Shown here piece after piece: positions 1 to 8,432 of a DNA stretch of 64,000 nucleotides (position 1 is the first letter of the stretch; every line of letters starts with the position of its first letter). The notes beneath the pieces were generated by a model that made no database searches, was not told the DNA's origin, and saw only the letters and a list, made by a program, of their open reading frames with translations. Source of the DNA: Pedobacter cryophilus (GTDB lineage: Bacteria; Bacteroidota; Bacteroidia; Sphingobacteriales; Sphingobacteriaceae); assembly GCF_005116455.1 (NCBI RefSeq), contig NZ_SWBP01000003.1, positions 12 through 64,011 of the forward strand. The letters run 5' to 3'. The position numbers and the translations under genes were made by a program.

Positions 1-1075
1 TTGCTGAGGGTACTGCTTTCATAAAGTTTCTACAAAAGATTTATTGGTCTTCCTTTCCAAATTTTCAAAGGCCATCCTTGCTTTGCCGCTCTGCTGTATT
101 GCTCTGCTACGTCGCATTGCATAGCAACTTTGCAAAGACACCAACACAATTGGAATAGTGAATTTGACTCAAACCAAAGAAGTAGCCAGACAAACCAAAG
201 TACACCGTTTAAATTCCGCCTTGGCGATTGCGGGTAGCATTGAAGAAGTAAAAGCAGAACCTTTCATAGCAATCGGCGAAGCGGTGGCATTTTGTTACTT
301 TTTTGCTAAAGAAAAAGTAATAGGCCTCCGCGGCTATGAGCGGCGAGATTATGAAATAAAATACTAAATTTCAATTTTGACGATAATTTCCCAAACGCTC
401 AAAGGGCTTTCCGTCCCTAATGGCGGGACAAGCCTAGTCACTTTCTCCTTGATGAGAAAGTAACCAAAGAATCAAGGCTTGATGAATATTTGATCAGTAA
501 GCCTCAATAAATCTTTAATCGCAAACCGAAGCCGTGGGATCGGCAGTGTATTAATAAAGTTTATGCAACACTCGTCGGTTTGCTGAGGGTAGTGCTTTAG
601 GTAAGTTTCTACAAAAGATTTATTGGCCTTCCTTTCCAAATCTTCAAAGGCCGGCCTTGCTTTGTCGTTCTGCATAACGACTTTGCAAAGGCACCATCTC
701 CATTGGAATAGTGAATTTCAAAATTAGCCTTAGAAGTAGCCAGACAAACCAAAGTACACCAAATCATTCCGCCTTGGCGCTTGCGGTTGTGATGAAGAAA
801 TATTTGCAGAAACTTTGTAGCAATCGGCGTAGCGGTGGCTTTTTTGAATACTTTTTCAGCTAAAGAAAAAAGTATTTGCCATCCCGGCGGCATGAGCCGG
901 CGAGATTATGAATTGAAATACTATTGTTCAATTAAAACTTAAATGGCCTTTTCCCACAAGGCTTTCCAGCCCTCATTGGCGGGCTAAGCCTAGTCACTTT
1001 TTCCTTGATGAAAAAGTAACCAAAAAATCAAGGCTGATGAATATTTGATCAGTAAGCCTCAATAAATCTTAAAGC

Positions 1076-1097
1076 GCCTGCCTGCCGGCAGGCAGGC
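1076..1097. repeat. 22-bp perfect palindrome inserted in repeat copy
   Basis: GCCTGCCTGCC is followed directly by its reverse complement. The corresponding place in the preceding repeat copy (near 520) reads 'CGCAAACCG' without it, so this is an insertion at a GC dinucleotide. Confidence 0.85.
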
Positions 1098-1650
1098 AAA
1101 CCGAAGCCGTGGGAACGGCAGTGAATTAACAAAGTTTATGCAACCCTCGTCGGTTTGCTGAGGGCACTGCTTTAGGTAAGTTTCTGCAAAAGATTTATTG
1201 GTCTTCCTTTCCAAATTTTCAAAGGCCATCCTTGCTTTGTTGCTCTGCATAACAGCTTTGCAAAGGCAAGATCTAAATAGGAATAGTGAATTTCAAAATT
1301 AGCCTTAGAAGTAGCCAGACAAACCAAAGTACACCAAATCATTCCGCCTTGGCGCTTGCGGTTGTGATGAAGAAATATTCGCAGAAACTTTGTAGCAATC
1401 GGCGTAGCGGTGGCTTTTTTGAATACTTTTTCAGCTAAAGAAAAAAGTATTTGCCATCCCGGCGGCATGAGCCGGCGAGATTATGAATTGAAATACTATT
1501 GTTCAATTAAAACTTAAATGGCCTTTTCCCACAAGGCTTTCCAGCCCTCATTGGCGGGCTAAGCCTAGTCACTTTTTTCTTGATAAAAAAGTAACCAAAA
1601 AATCAAGGCTGATGAATATTTGATCAGTAAGCCTCAATAAATCTTAAAGC

Positions 1651-1672
1651 GCCTGCCTGCCGGCAGGCAGGC
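1651..1672. repeat. 22-bp perfect palindrome, second copy
   Basis: Same palindrome in the same place of the next repeat copy, again followed by 'AAACCGAAGCCGTGGGA'. It was probably duplicated with the repeat unit rather than inserted independently. Confidence 0.85.
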
Positions 1673-2191
1673 AAACCGAAGCCGTGGGAACGGCAGTGGA
1701 TTAACAAAGTTTATGCAACACTCGTCGGTTTGCTGAGGGTACTGCTTTCATAAAGTTTCTACAAAAGATTTATTGGTCTTCCTTTCCAAATTTTCAAAGG
1801 CCATCCTTGCTTTGCCGCTCTGCTGTATTGCTCTGCTACGTCGCATTGCATAGCAACTTTGCAAAGACACCAACACAATTGGAATAGTGAATTTGACTCA
1901 AACCAAAGAAGTAGCCAGACAAACCAAAGTACACCGTTTAAATTCCGCCTTGGCGATTGCGGGTAGCATTTTCATAGCAATCGGCGAAGCGGTGGCTTTT
2001 TTGAATACTTTTTCAGCTAAAGGAAAAAGTATTTGCCCTACCGGCGGCATGAGCCGGATGTGAATGAATTGGAATGCTAAATTTAAACTATATAAAAAGG
2101 ATGAAAACCTTCCGCCTCCATCCTTAAACACCATAACATCAAAAAACAAATAAAAAAAATAGATAATCGTAATAAATTAACCCAAGCTTCC

Positions 2192-2812
2192 TTACTGTAC
2201 AATTCTAGATAATACATCAGTATTTGCTTCTTGCCCTTTTCTGCCAATCGCTTTTATTCTACCATAAACCCTAATGCCACTGCGTAAACCACGCACCATT
2301 AATTCCCTTGAGCTGCTAGGTTGCATTTTCCATTGCGTTGCTGGCGTAGGCAGCTCATCTGTATATTCTAAAATATAAGAAACTGCATTATCAGCTCTTT
2401 TACAGGTAAACTTTAGCTCACCGGCATTCATGCCATCTAAAATTTTAAAGTCGGTGGGTAAACCCAAAACAGAAGGGATATCTCCCGACGATCCTAAATC
2501 AAAACCGGTACTCAATAAAAGGGCTTTATCACCGTTAGCCTGCGCATCTACATCCATTGCCAATTGGCGCATGGCGTTTAATAAGTCGTCTTTAGCTTGG
2601 TTTTTTAAAGCAATTAACAGCCTGTCGCCACCAGTAGTTTTATCTAAAGCATTGCTAAAGGCTGTTTGTATCAACGTAAAATTGGCAATAGTTGGGGTAG
2701 TAACCATAAAATTCACATTGCCAGTTAAAGAATTAACCACCGTTTTAGACTTAAAATTTAAAATCCCATCCGGAAATTTTGAGTAATCTGTAATTAATTT
2801 TTGTTGTTTCAT
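2192..2812 (-). CDS. Hypothetical protein with possible fibronectin type III-like C-terminal half
   Basis: This 206-aa protein has no signal peptide or membrane segment. Residues 1-100 look helical, with many Ala, Asp and Leu, and include a 'LLIALKNQAKDDLLNAMRQL' helix. The second half ('ADNAVSYILEYTDELP', later 'VRGLRSGIRVYGRIKAIGRKG') resembles the strand pattern of a fibronectin type III fold. Proteins of this layout are frequent orphans in Bacteroidota; I do not know a function. The gene stands alone between the repeat array and a 699-bp non-coding stretch. The start is an ATG preceded by AT-rich sequence. The assignment as a real gene rests on frame length and amino-acid composition; the fold is an inference. 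Confidence 0.7.
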   Translation of the reverse strand: MKQQKLITDYSKFPDGILNFKSKTVVNSLTGNVNFMVTTPTIANFTLIQTAFSNALDKTTGGDRLLIALKNQAKDDLLNAMRQLAMDVDAQANGDKALLLSTGFDLGSSGDIPSVLGLPTDFKILDGMNAGELKFTCKRADNAVSYILEYTDELPTPATQWKMQPSSSRELMVRGLRSGIRVYGRIKAIGRKGQEANTDVLSRIVQ

Positions 2813-3093
2813 ATGTCTTTTTTTAATCGCCAGAGTAAATTCTCCTTTGTAGGGATTAAATGTAAAGGGCTAAATCACTAATCACAATAGCAGCAAGCCT
2901 AAGCCATACACAAACGAATAGTATTAACCATTACCGCTTAAAATTTACTTTAAATAGTTGTTTATGAGCTTTTTGTGCTGTAAAGCGGCTAGTTCCGACA
3001 AAGAACGCCCGGTTTTGACCGAACTTTTAAGCATAAATGAAAAGAAAAAAGGTTTTTCGCTAAACTAATGGCGTTTTGTGCGACAAGAAATAC

Positions 3094-3303
3094 GCTTCGG
3101 GTGAAAGTAAATAGGCTTGGTGTTCGTAGAAATGTGCTTAGCGGGAAACTAAATGTGCTTTGGCCGAAACTAATTAGACTTCGCCTTTAAAGAAATACGC
3201 TTGGAGTGAAAAGAAAAATGCCTTGTATGGAAAGAAATACGCTTCGGGTGAAAAGAAATGCGCTTTGGGCGATACGAAATGTAATTGGTGTGAAACGAAA
3301 TTG
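3094..3303. repeat. 21-bp minisatellite, ten units
   Basis: Units start exactly every 21 bp (3094, 3115, 3136 ... 3283). The consensus is close to 'GCTTCGGGTGAAAAGAAATAC'. Divergence is high, but the length never changes. A degenerate 23-bp unit precedes the array at 3071. The 2813-3511 interval has no convincing gene. A minus-strand frame at 3170-3352 merely reads the array as a heptad ('KRISFHPKRISFH') and stops inside it. Confidence 0.8.
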
Positions 3304-3511
3304 AATTTAAAACCAAAGGAATCTTTAGGGGGAGTAAAGTAAACTGAACCAAATTTTAGAATTTACCCTCATAGCATAAAGCCAAAGCCTTTGCCTTTAA
3401 AGAAAACCAAAATAAAAGCTAAATAAACAGGAAAGGTTAAAGAGGAGATTTAAAACCGAAATAAAATTTTAAAGCTCATTATTAAAACAAGCCTATTGTT
3501 AAACGGAATTA

Positions 3512-3751
3512 CTATTTAGCAACCTGCACCAAATTATCCTCTCGGTTAGGTATAATTAAATACATTTCTAGCTCTTCTAAAGTAATGTGGTAAAAATCTT
3601 TTACATGTATAGTGGTAAGCTTGTCTTTTTTGCCCAAGCCAAATTTTTCTCTAATTCTATGGCATTCTTTGTACACCGCCTTGTCAGATTTTCCGGTTAA
3701 TAATTTAATATCGGCAGGGTAAACCACCAGGCGTTTCATAGTTGTTTTCAT
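3512..3751 (-). CDS. Small hypothetical protein, 79 aa
   Basis: A short basic protein with a 'GKSDKAVYKECHRIREKFGLGKK' core. That segment looks like a helix-turn-helix or winged-helix recognition region and is followed by 'ITLEELEMYL'. It could be a small DNA-binding protein of a mobile or accessory region, but no family is recognised with certainty. It points away from hsdM across a 190-bp AT-rich gap that must hold both promoters. A second ATG four codons in is an alternative start. Confidence 0.6.
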   Translation of the reverse strand: MKTTMKRLVVYPADIKLLTGKSDKAVYKECHRIREKFGLGKKDKLTTIHVKDFYHITLEELEMYLIIPNREDNLVQVAK

Positions 3752-3941
3752 AAGTTTAGATATTAGGGTGAGTTAAAAATAATGTATAATAAATTGATTA
3801 TCAAAACTTTTTGTAAAATAATTTACTTTATGTTTATTTTTTTATGTTTTGAGGGCTGTTGTTTATCAGGTGGAAATGTTTAGATTCGTTTATCTATACG
3901 TTAAACCAGCATCAATTTCTATAATATAGCTAAACCATTAA

Positions 3942-5510
3942 ATGTCAGAAGATCAGAAGAAACAATTAGAGAGCCAGTTGTGGGGGATTGCCAATTTATT
4001 AAGAGGCAAAATTAGTGCAGATGATTACCGAGATTACATTTTGGGCTTTATCTTCTACAAATACCTTTCAGAAAAACAATATTTATACGCTAACGAATTA
4101 TTAGAAGGCGAAACAGTAACGGATTTTAAATTGGTTACAGATGAAGAAACCTTAGCCGCTATTAAAGAAGAATCTTTATTAAAACTAGGTTATTATTTAC
4201 AACCTGCTGAATTATTTTCTGTACTGGCAGCCCGTGGTAATGCTGACACTGAAGATGAAAGCAATTATATTTTAGAGGATTTAAAAGCAGTGCTAAACCA
4301 TATTGAGCAAAGCACCATGGGGACAGAATCTGAAGAAGATTTTAATGCCCTTTTTGAAGATATTGATTTAAACTCTACCAAAATAGGACGTACCGTTGCC
4401 GCCCGCAATGATATTATTGTAAAGATTTTAGTAAACCTAGATAAAATAGATTTTAGGTTGAAAGATTTAGATGCTGATGTATTGGGTGATGCTTACGAAT
4501 ACCTGATTGCCAAGTTTGCAGCCGGAGCAGGTAAATCTGCCGGCGAGTTTTATACCCCGCAACCTGTTTCTAAAATATTAGCTAAACTGGTAACTGTGGG
4601 CAAAAGTAAAATTAAATCGGTTTATGACCCAACCTGTGGCTCTGGTTCTTTATTATTAAGAGTTGCTAAGGAAGCAGAAGTAAGTGAATTTTACGGACAA
4701 GAACAAAACCGTACCACCTACAATTTAGCCCGAATGAACATGATTTTGCATGATGTGCATTTTAGGGAGTTTAATATCCAACATGAAGACACTTTAGAAA
4801 CGCCTCGCCATTTAGAAAAACGTTTTGAAGCCGTAGTGGCAAATCCTCCGTTTTCTGCCCATTGGAAAGGCGATGCCAACCCACTATATAATAATGACGA
4901 ACGCTTTAGCGAATACGGACGTTTAGCCCCAAAAACCAAAGCCGATTATGCTTTTTTAACCCACATGTTTTACCAATTGGCAGATAATGGCACTATGGCA
5001 AGCATTTTCCCACATGGGGTATTGTTTAGAAGTGCTGCCGAAGGCGATATACGTAAATACTTGATTAAAGAACGCAATGCCATTGATGCTGTAATTGGTT
5101 TACCCGCAAATATTTTTTACGGTACTTCTATACCTACCTGTATTTTGGTTTTAAAAAAATGCCGCAAAGCAGATGATGATATTATATTTATTGATGCCAG
5201 TAGCGATGAACATTTTATAAAAGAAGGCAACCAAAATGCTTTACGTGATGAAGATGTAGAACTCATTGTAAAAACTTATACCGAAAGAAAAAGTATAGCT
5301 AAATATAGCCATGTTGCTAGTTTAAAAGAGATTGAAGAGAATGATTTTAACCTGAATATCCCACGCTATGTTGACACTTTTGAAGCCGAAGATAAAATTG
5401 ACTTAAAAGCTGTTTCAGAGGAATTAAAAACCTTGGAAACCGAATTGCAGGAAGTAAATACCAGCATAGCAGAGTTTTGTAAGGAGTTAAACATTGAAAC
5501 CCCGTTTTAA
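3942..5510 (+). CDS. hsdM: Type I restriction-modification system, methyltransferase subunit HsdM
   Basis: N6-adenine DNA methyltransferase subunit that with HsdS marks the host recognition sequence. The 522-aa length is typical. The N-terminal HsdM helical domain ('QLWGIANLLRGKISADDYRDYILGFIFYKYLS') spans about residues 8-140. The SAM-binding motif DPTCGSG is at 229-235, after 'GEFYTPQPV' at 201-209. The catalytic motif NPPF is at 301-304. All key residues are present, so the enzyme should be active. HsdS follows after 2 bp, clearly in the same operon. Confidence 0.97.
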   Translation: MSEDQKKQLESQLWGIANLLRGKISADDYRDYILGFIFYKYLSEKQYLYANELLEGETVTDFKLVTDEETLAAIKEESLLKLGYYLQPAELFSVLAARGNADTEDESNYILEDLKAVLNHIEQSTMGTESEEDFNALFEDIDLNSTKIGRTVAARNDIIVKILVNLDKIDFRLKDLDADVLGDAYEYLIAKFAAGAGKSAGEFYTPQPVSKILAKLVTVGKSKIKSVYDPTCGSGSLLLRVAKEAEVSEFYGQEQNRTTYNLARMNMILHDVHFREFNIQHEDTLETPRHLEKRFEAVVANPPFSAHWKGDANPLYNNDERFSEYGRLAPKTKADYAFLTHMFYQLADNGTMASIFPHGVLFRSAAEGDIRKYLIKERNAIDAVIGLPANIFYGTSIPTCILVLKKCRKADDDIIFIDASSDEHFIKEGNQNALRDEDVELIVKTYTERKSIAKYSHVASLKEIEENDFNLNIPRYVDTFEAEDKIDLKAVSEELKTLETELQEVNTSIAEFCKELNIETPF

Positions 5511-5512
5511 AT

Positions 5513-6700
5513 ATGGAAGGGAAGAAATTAGTACCTGAGTTAAGGTTTCCGGGGTTTGAAGGGGAGTGGAAAGAGAAGAAGTTAGGAGAAATCGCAACTT
5601 TTATTAATGGTAAAGCATATAAACAGGTAGAACTTCTCGAAAAAGGGAGATATCCTGTTCTTAGAGTTGGAAATTTTTTTTCCAATAGTAGTTGGTATTT
5701 TTCTGACTTAGAGCTACCTAAAGATAAATTTTGTGATTATGGAGACCTTTTATATGCTTGGTCTGCTTCTTTTGGTCCAAAAATATGGGATGGCAATAAA
5801 ACAATTTATCACTATCATATTTGGAAGGTGTTAAATGCAGAACATATAGATAAAAAATATTTATTTTATTTATTGGACGAGCAGACTTTAAAGATGAAGA
5901 CTAATTCATCGAATGGATTTGCATTGTTACATATTACAAAAGGAACTATTGAAAATTGGGATGTAAAAATACCAGTGAAACAAAAAGAACAAAAAAAAAT
6001 AGCCACTTTCCTTACAGCACTAGACCAACGCATTCAACTTTTACAAAAAAAGAAATTGCTTTTAGAAAGCTATAAAAATGGGTTAATGCAACAATTATTT
6101 AATCAAGAGTTGAGGTTTAGGGATGAGAATGGGAATGATTTTGCTGATTGGGAGGAGAAGAAATTGGGGGAGGTTGGTAAGATAATTAATGGTTTAACTT
6201 ATAGTCCTAGTGATATAGATCTTGAAGGTGTATTAGTTCTAAGGTCTTCAAATGTAAAAAATAGAAAATTAGTTTTTGAGGATAATGTGTTTGTAAAAAC
6301 AAATAATTTTAATCCAGTTAAAGAAAATGATATTTTAATATGTGTTAGGAATGGAAGTAATAGATTAATTGGAAAAAATGCAATAATTAATAAACAGAAT
6401 GAAGGTAAGGCTTTCGGTGCGTTTATGAGTATTTATCGGTCGAAATTTAATCTTTTTATATTTCATTGGTTTGATACCACTGAGTATAAAAAAGAGGTTC
6501 ATAAAAATCTTGGTGCTACAATAAATTCTATTAATGGTAGTGATTTAGTGAAATTTAAGATTCCTTTTCCATCATTAATAGAACAACAAAAAATAGCTTC
6601 TTTTTTATCTTCGATAGATGAGGCGATAGAAAGGGTGGCTTTGCAGGTAGAGAAAATGCAAGGGTTTAAAAAAGGTTTGTTGCAGAGGATGTTTGTGTAA
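5513..6700 (+). CDS. hsdS: Type I restriction-modification system, specificity subunit HsdS
   Basis: Determines the bipartite DNA sequence read by the methylase and restriction complexes. The 395-aa protein has two target-recognition domains. Each is preceded by an 'LRF..F...W..KKLGE' stretch (residues ~9-27 and ~200-225). Each is followed by a conserved helix ('LTALDQRIQLLQKKKLLLESYKNGLMQQLF' about 162-192; 'LSSIDEAIERVALQVEKMQGFKKGLLQRMF' at the end). Both halves look intact. A palindromic repeat array begins at its stop codon. I see no second, truncated hsdS or invertase that would suggest phase variation. Confidence 0.95.
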   Translation: MEGKKLVPELRFPGFEGEWKEKKLGEIATFINGKAYKQVELLEKGRYPVLRVGNFFSNSSWYFSDLELPKDKFCDYGDLLYAWSASFGPKIWDGNKTIYHYHIWKVLNAEHIDKKYLFYLLDEQTLKMKTNSSNGFALLHITKGTIENWDVKIPVKQKEQKKIATFLTALDQRIQLLQKKKLLLESYKNGLMQQLFNQELRFRDENGNDFADWEEKKLGEVGKIINGLTYSPSDIDLEGVLVLRSSNVKNRKLVFEDNVFVKTNNFNPVKENDILICVRNGSNRLIGKNAIINKQNEGKAFGAFMSIYRSKFNLFIFHWFDTTEYKKEVHKNLGATINSINGSDLVKFKIPFPSLIEQQKIASFLSSIDEAIERVALQVEKMQGFKKGLLQRMFV

Positions 6701-7160
6701 TTGTCTGCACTGTGATTTATATGATTAGGGTGATTAAAAATGAACTTATAATATGGAAATGTTTAATCATAGCCATTTAGAAAGGTTAAGTAAATCAAAA
6801 GAATACAATTGTCAGAACTATGATTTATATGATTAGGGTGATTTTTTTGAGCTTTTAGAGTGGAAAGTTTTAAATCATAGCCATTTAGAAAGGTTAAGTA
6901 AATCACAAAAATACAATTGTCAGAACTATGATTAATATGATTAGGGTGATTAAAAATGAGCTTTTAGAGTGGAAAGTTTTAAATCATAGCCATTTAGAAA
7001 GTTCAAAAAAATCACAAAAATCAAGGTTCAGACAATTGTCTGCACTGTGATTTTTATGATTAATATGATTTTTTTGAGCTTATAGCATGGGAAATGCTAA
7101 TCATAGCCAGATTGCAAAGTCAAGAAAATCACAAGAATCAAGGTTCAGACGATTTTATTT
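6701..7160. repeat. Tandem palindromic repeat array, four units of 108-119 bp
   Basis: Heads 'TTGTCTGCACTGTGATT' or 'TTGTCAGAACTATGATT' start at 6701, 6809, 6917 and 7036. Each unit ends with a tail such as 'AATCAAGGTTCAGAC', roughly the reverse complement of the head, so every unit can fold on itself. The core of each unit contains 'AATCATAGCCATTTAGAAAGG'. The first head abuts the hsdS stop codon. Isolated tails and heads recur at 7436-7489 and 11279-11315. No gene is visible inside the array. Confidence 0.85.
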
Positions 7161-7202
7161 TATGACTATTGACGACAGACACTTTAATAGCTTAATTGCG
7201 GT

Positions 7203-7442
7203 ATGAAAACAAACAAAATGAAAAATTTAAAAGAAATGTTAATATCAAATGGTTTCCCTAGAGTAAATTCAAACAACCTTGATGATGATAATAAATTTAC
7301 CTGCGAACATTATATAATTGAGGTTAATGGTAATAAAGTTGGTTTATGGGATAATAACAATTTATTTAAAAAGCTTATAGATGAATTTCCTGCTGATAAT
7401 TTATATGAAATAGTAAAAAAAATAGCAAATCATAAATCATAG
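7203..7442 (+). CDS. Small hypothetical protein, 79 aa
   Basis: A small protein rich in Asn, Lys and Asp with a plausible alpha-beta pattern ('FTCEHYIIEVNGNKVGLWDNNNLFKKLIDEFP'). No family is recognised. It lies between the palindromic array and the GxxExxY gene, and its last codons run into a tail element of the array. It could encode a real accessory protein of the restriction locus, or be a chance frame in AT-rich DNA. Confidence 0.45.
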   Translation: MKTNKMKNLKEMLISNGFPRVNSNNLDDDNKFTCEHYIIEVNGNKVGLWDNNNLFKKLIDEFPADNLYEIVKKIANHKS

Positions 7443-7489
7443 CCATATAGAAAGGTCAAGAAAATCAAAAAAATCATAGTTCAGACAAG
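7436..7489. repeat. Solitary tail element of the palindromic repeat family
   Basis: 'AATCATAGCCATATAGAAAGG' followed by 'AAAATCATAGTTCAGACAAG' reproduces the tail of the 6701-7160 units. It ends directly at the ATG of the GxxExxY gene, so the element makes up that gene's 5' leader. Confidence 0.8.
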
Positions 7490-7888
7490 ATGATAAACGA
7501 ACAATACAAATACTCAGAGCTGACTTCCAAAATAATTGGATGCGCTATGGCTGTACATAAAGTGTTGGGCAATGGTTTTCAGGAAGTGATTTATCAAAGA
7601 GCGTTAGAATTAGAGATGAATTTGGCGGGAATTAAACACAGCAGAGAATTTGAAATGCCTATATTTTATCGTGAAGTACAAATTGGCACCAGAAGAGTCG
7701 ACTTTTTAATTGAAGGTGCAATAGCAGTAGAATTAAAAGCGCTTATTAAATTGGAAGATGTGCATTTGGCACAGGCTATTAACTATTTAGAAGCCTATAA
7801 TTTAGAAGTGGGTTTACTAATCAACTTTGGCGAAACAAGCTTAAATTTTAAAAGATTAAATAATAAAAAATATAAATCAATACCCTGA
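7490..7888 (+). CDS. GxxExxY protein (PD-(D/E)XK nuclease-like fold)
   Basis: A 132-aa protein of the GxxExxY family. The namesake motif G-F-Q-E-V-I-Y is at residues 29-35. The nuclease-like residues are D71 ('RVDFLIEG') and E81-L-K83 ('VELKALIKLED'), the pattern of a PD-(D/E)XK active site. The biological role of this family is not established to my knowledge. It sits between hsdS and hsdR and is immediately preceded by a palindromic repeat tail. The next gene starts 1 bp after its stop, so it appears transcribed with the following two genes. It may be a passenger carried with the repeats or an accessory nuclease. Confidence 0.92.
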   Translation: MINEQYKYSELTSKIIGCAMAVHKVLGNGFQEVIYQRALELEMNLAGIKHSREFEMPIFYREVQIGTRRVDFLIEGAIAVELKALIKLEDVHLAQAINYLEAYNLEVGLLINFGETSLNFKRLNNKKYKSIP

Positions 7889-7889
7889 A

Positions 7890-8432
7890 ATGACTAAAAC
7901 ATCTACCATTGAACAAGAAAAAGAATACTTTTTAAAAAACCAGTTTTGGGCTGCTACCATTTCGGCAGCATTTGCTAGGGCTTATGTTTATACCTCAGAA
8001 TCTGGAGTTAAAATAACTGATAAACAAAAGAATGATTTTAAAAAGGCCTTATTTAAATGTGTTGAAGGATTGGTTGAAACCGAGTATCTAAACAGGAATA
8101 TTAATGAGGTAGAACACATCAAAAACATTCAAAAATTACAAGAATGTGTAAACGCAGAACATATTTCGATTTTACCAGAGAAAGGATTAAAATTTGGTGT
8201 CGCACAAAAACTATTAAATCTTTACCTAAAATATTTATGGTGTTCAGATAAGCTAAAATATCCACCTCCACATTTCCCATTAGATCGATTAATACAGGAA
8301 AATAATATTCAAGTAAATTGGACTGATTTGAAATGTGATGAAAAGAAATATAGTGAAGTAATTAATGATTTATGTAAAGGAGAAGGAAAAGCTGAATGGG
8401 AATTAGTAAAGTACAATAGCTTTTTAAGATAA
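7890..8432 (+). CDS. Hypothetical protein linked to hsdR, 180 aa
   Basis: A mostly helical 180-aa protein with aromatic clusters ('FWAATISAAFARAYVYTSES' at 19-38; 'LLNLYLKYLWCSDKLKYPPPHFPLDRL' about 109-135). The second cluster, with its Cys, Pro-Pro-Pro-His and aromatic residues, is the most distinctive part. No catalytic motif is recognised. It begins 1 bp after the GxxExxY gene, and its stop overlaps the hsdR start in TAATG. Translational coupling to hsdR is therefore likely, and a role with the restriction subunit is a reasonable inference. Confidence 0.8.
   Translation: MTKTSTIEQEKEYFLKNQFWAATISAAFARAYVYTSESGVKITDKQKNDFKKALFKCVEGLVETEYLNRNINEVEHIKNIQKLQECVNAEHISILPEKGLKFGVAQKLLNLYLKYLWCSDKLKYPPPHFPLDRLIQENNIQVNWTDLKCDEKKYSEVINDLCKGEGKAEWELVKYNSFLR

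Larger units (their letters stand above)
1..2082. repeat. Tandem array of a ~575-bp intergenic repeat (four copies)
   Basis: The landmark 'TTGCTGAGG' recurs near 1, 579, 1155 and 1730, a period of 574-578 bp. Each copy carries a block ending 'AAGTAGCCAGACAAACC', a GC-richer 'GGCGGCATGAGCCGGCGAG' segment and a 'CCTAGTCACTTTTT...GAAAAAGTAACC' hairpin. Positions 1-241 match 1730-1970 with no difference seen by eye. The middle two copies are nearly identical to each other over about 300 bp, from 705 and from 1280. Open frames here (158-367, 609-893, 1059-1250, 1172-1468, 1898-2149) differ between copies by indels and are not credible genes. Two copies carry an inserted 22-bp palindrome. Two further copies lie at 15038-16078. 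Confidence 0.85.

Noticed and set aside
158-367. 69-aa open frame near the window start
   Set aside because: It lies inside the 575-bp repeat. Other copies of the same repeat break the frame by indels.
3170-3352. Heptad-repeat small protein on the minus strand
   Set aside because: The frame is just the 21-bp minisatellite in a phase divisible by three. It stops within the array and has no start context.
5513-6700. Phase-variable hsdS system
   Set aside because: There is no second or truncated hsdS and no dedicated invertase near it. The XerD at 61 kb is the housekeeping recombinase.
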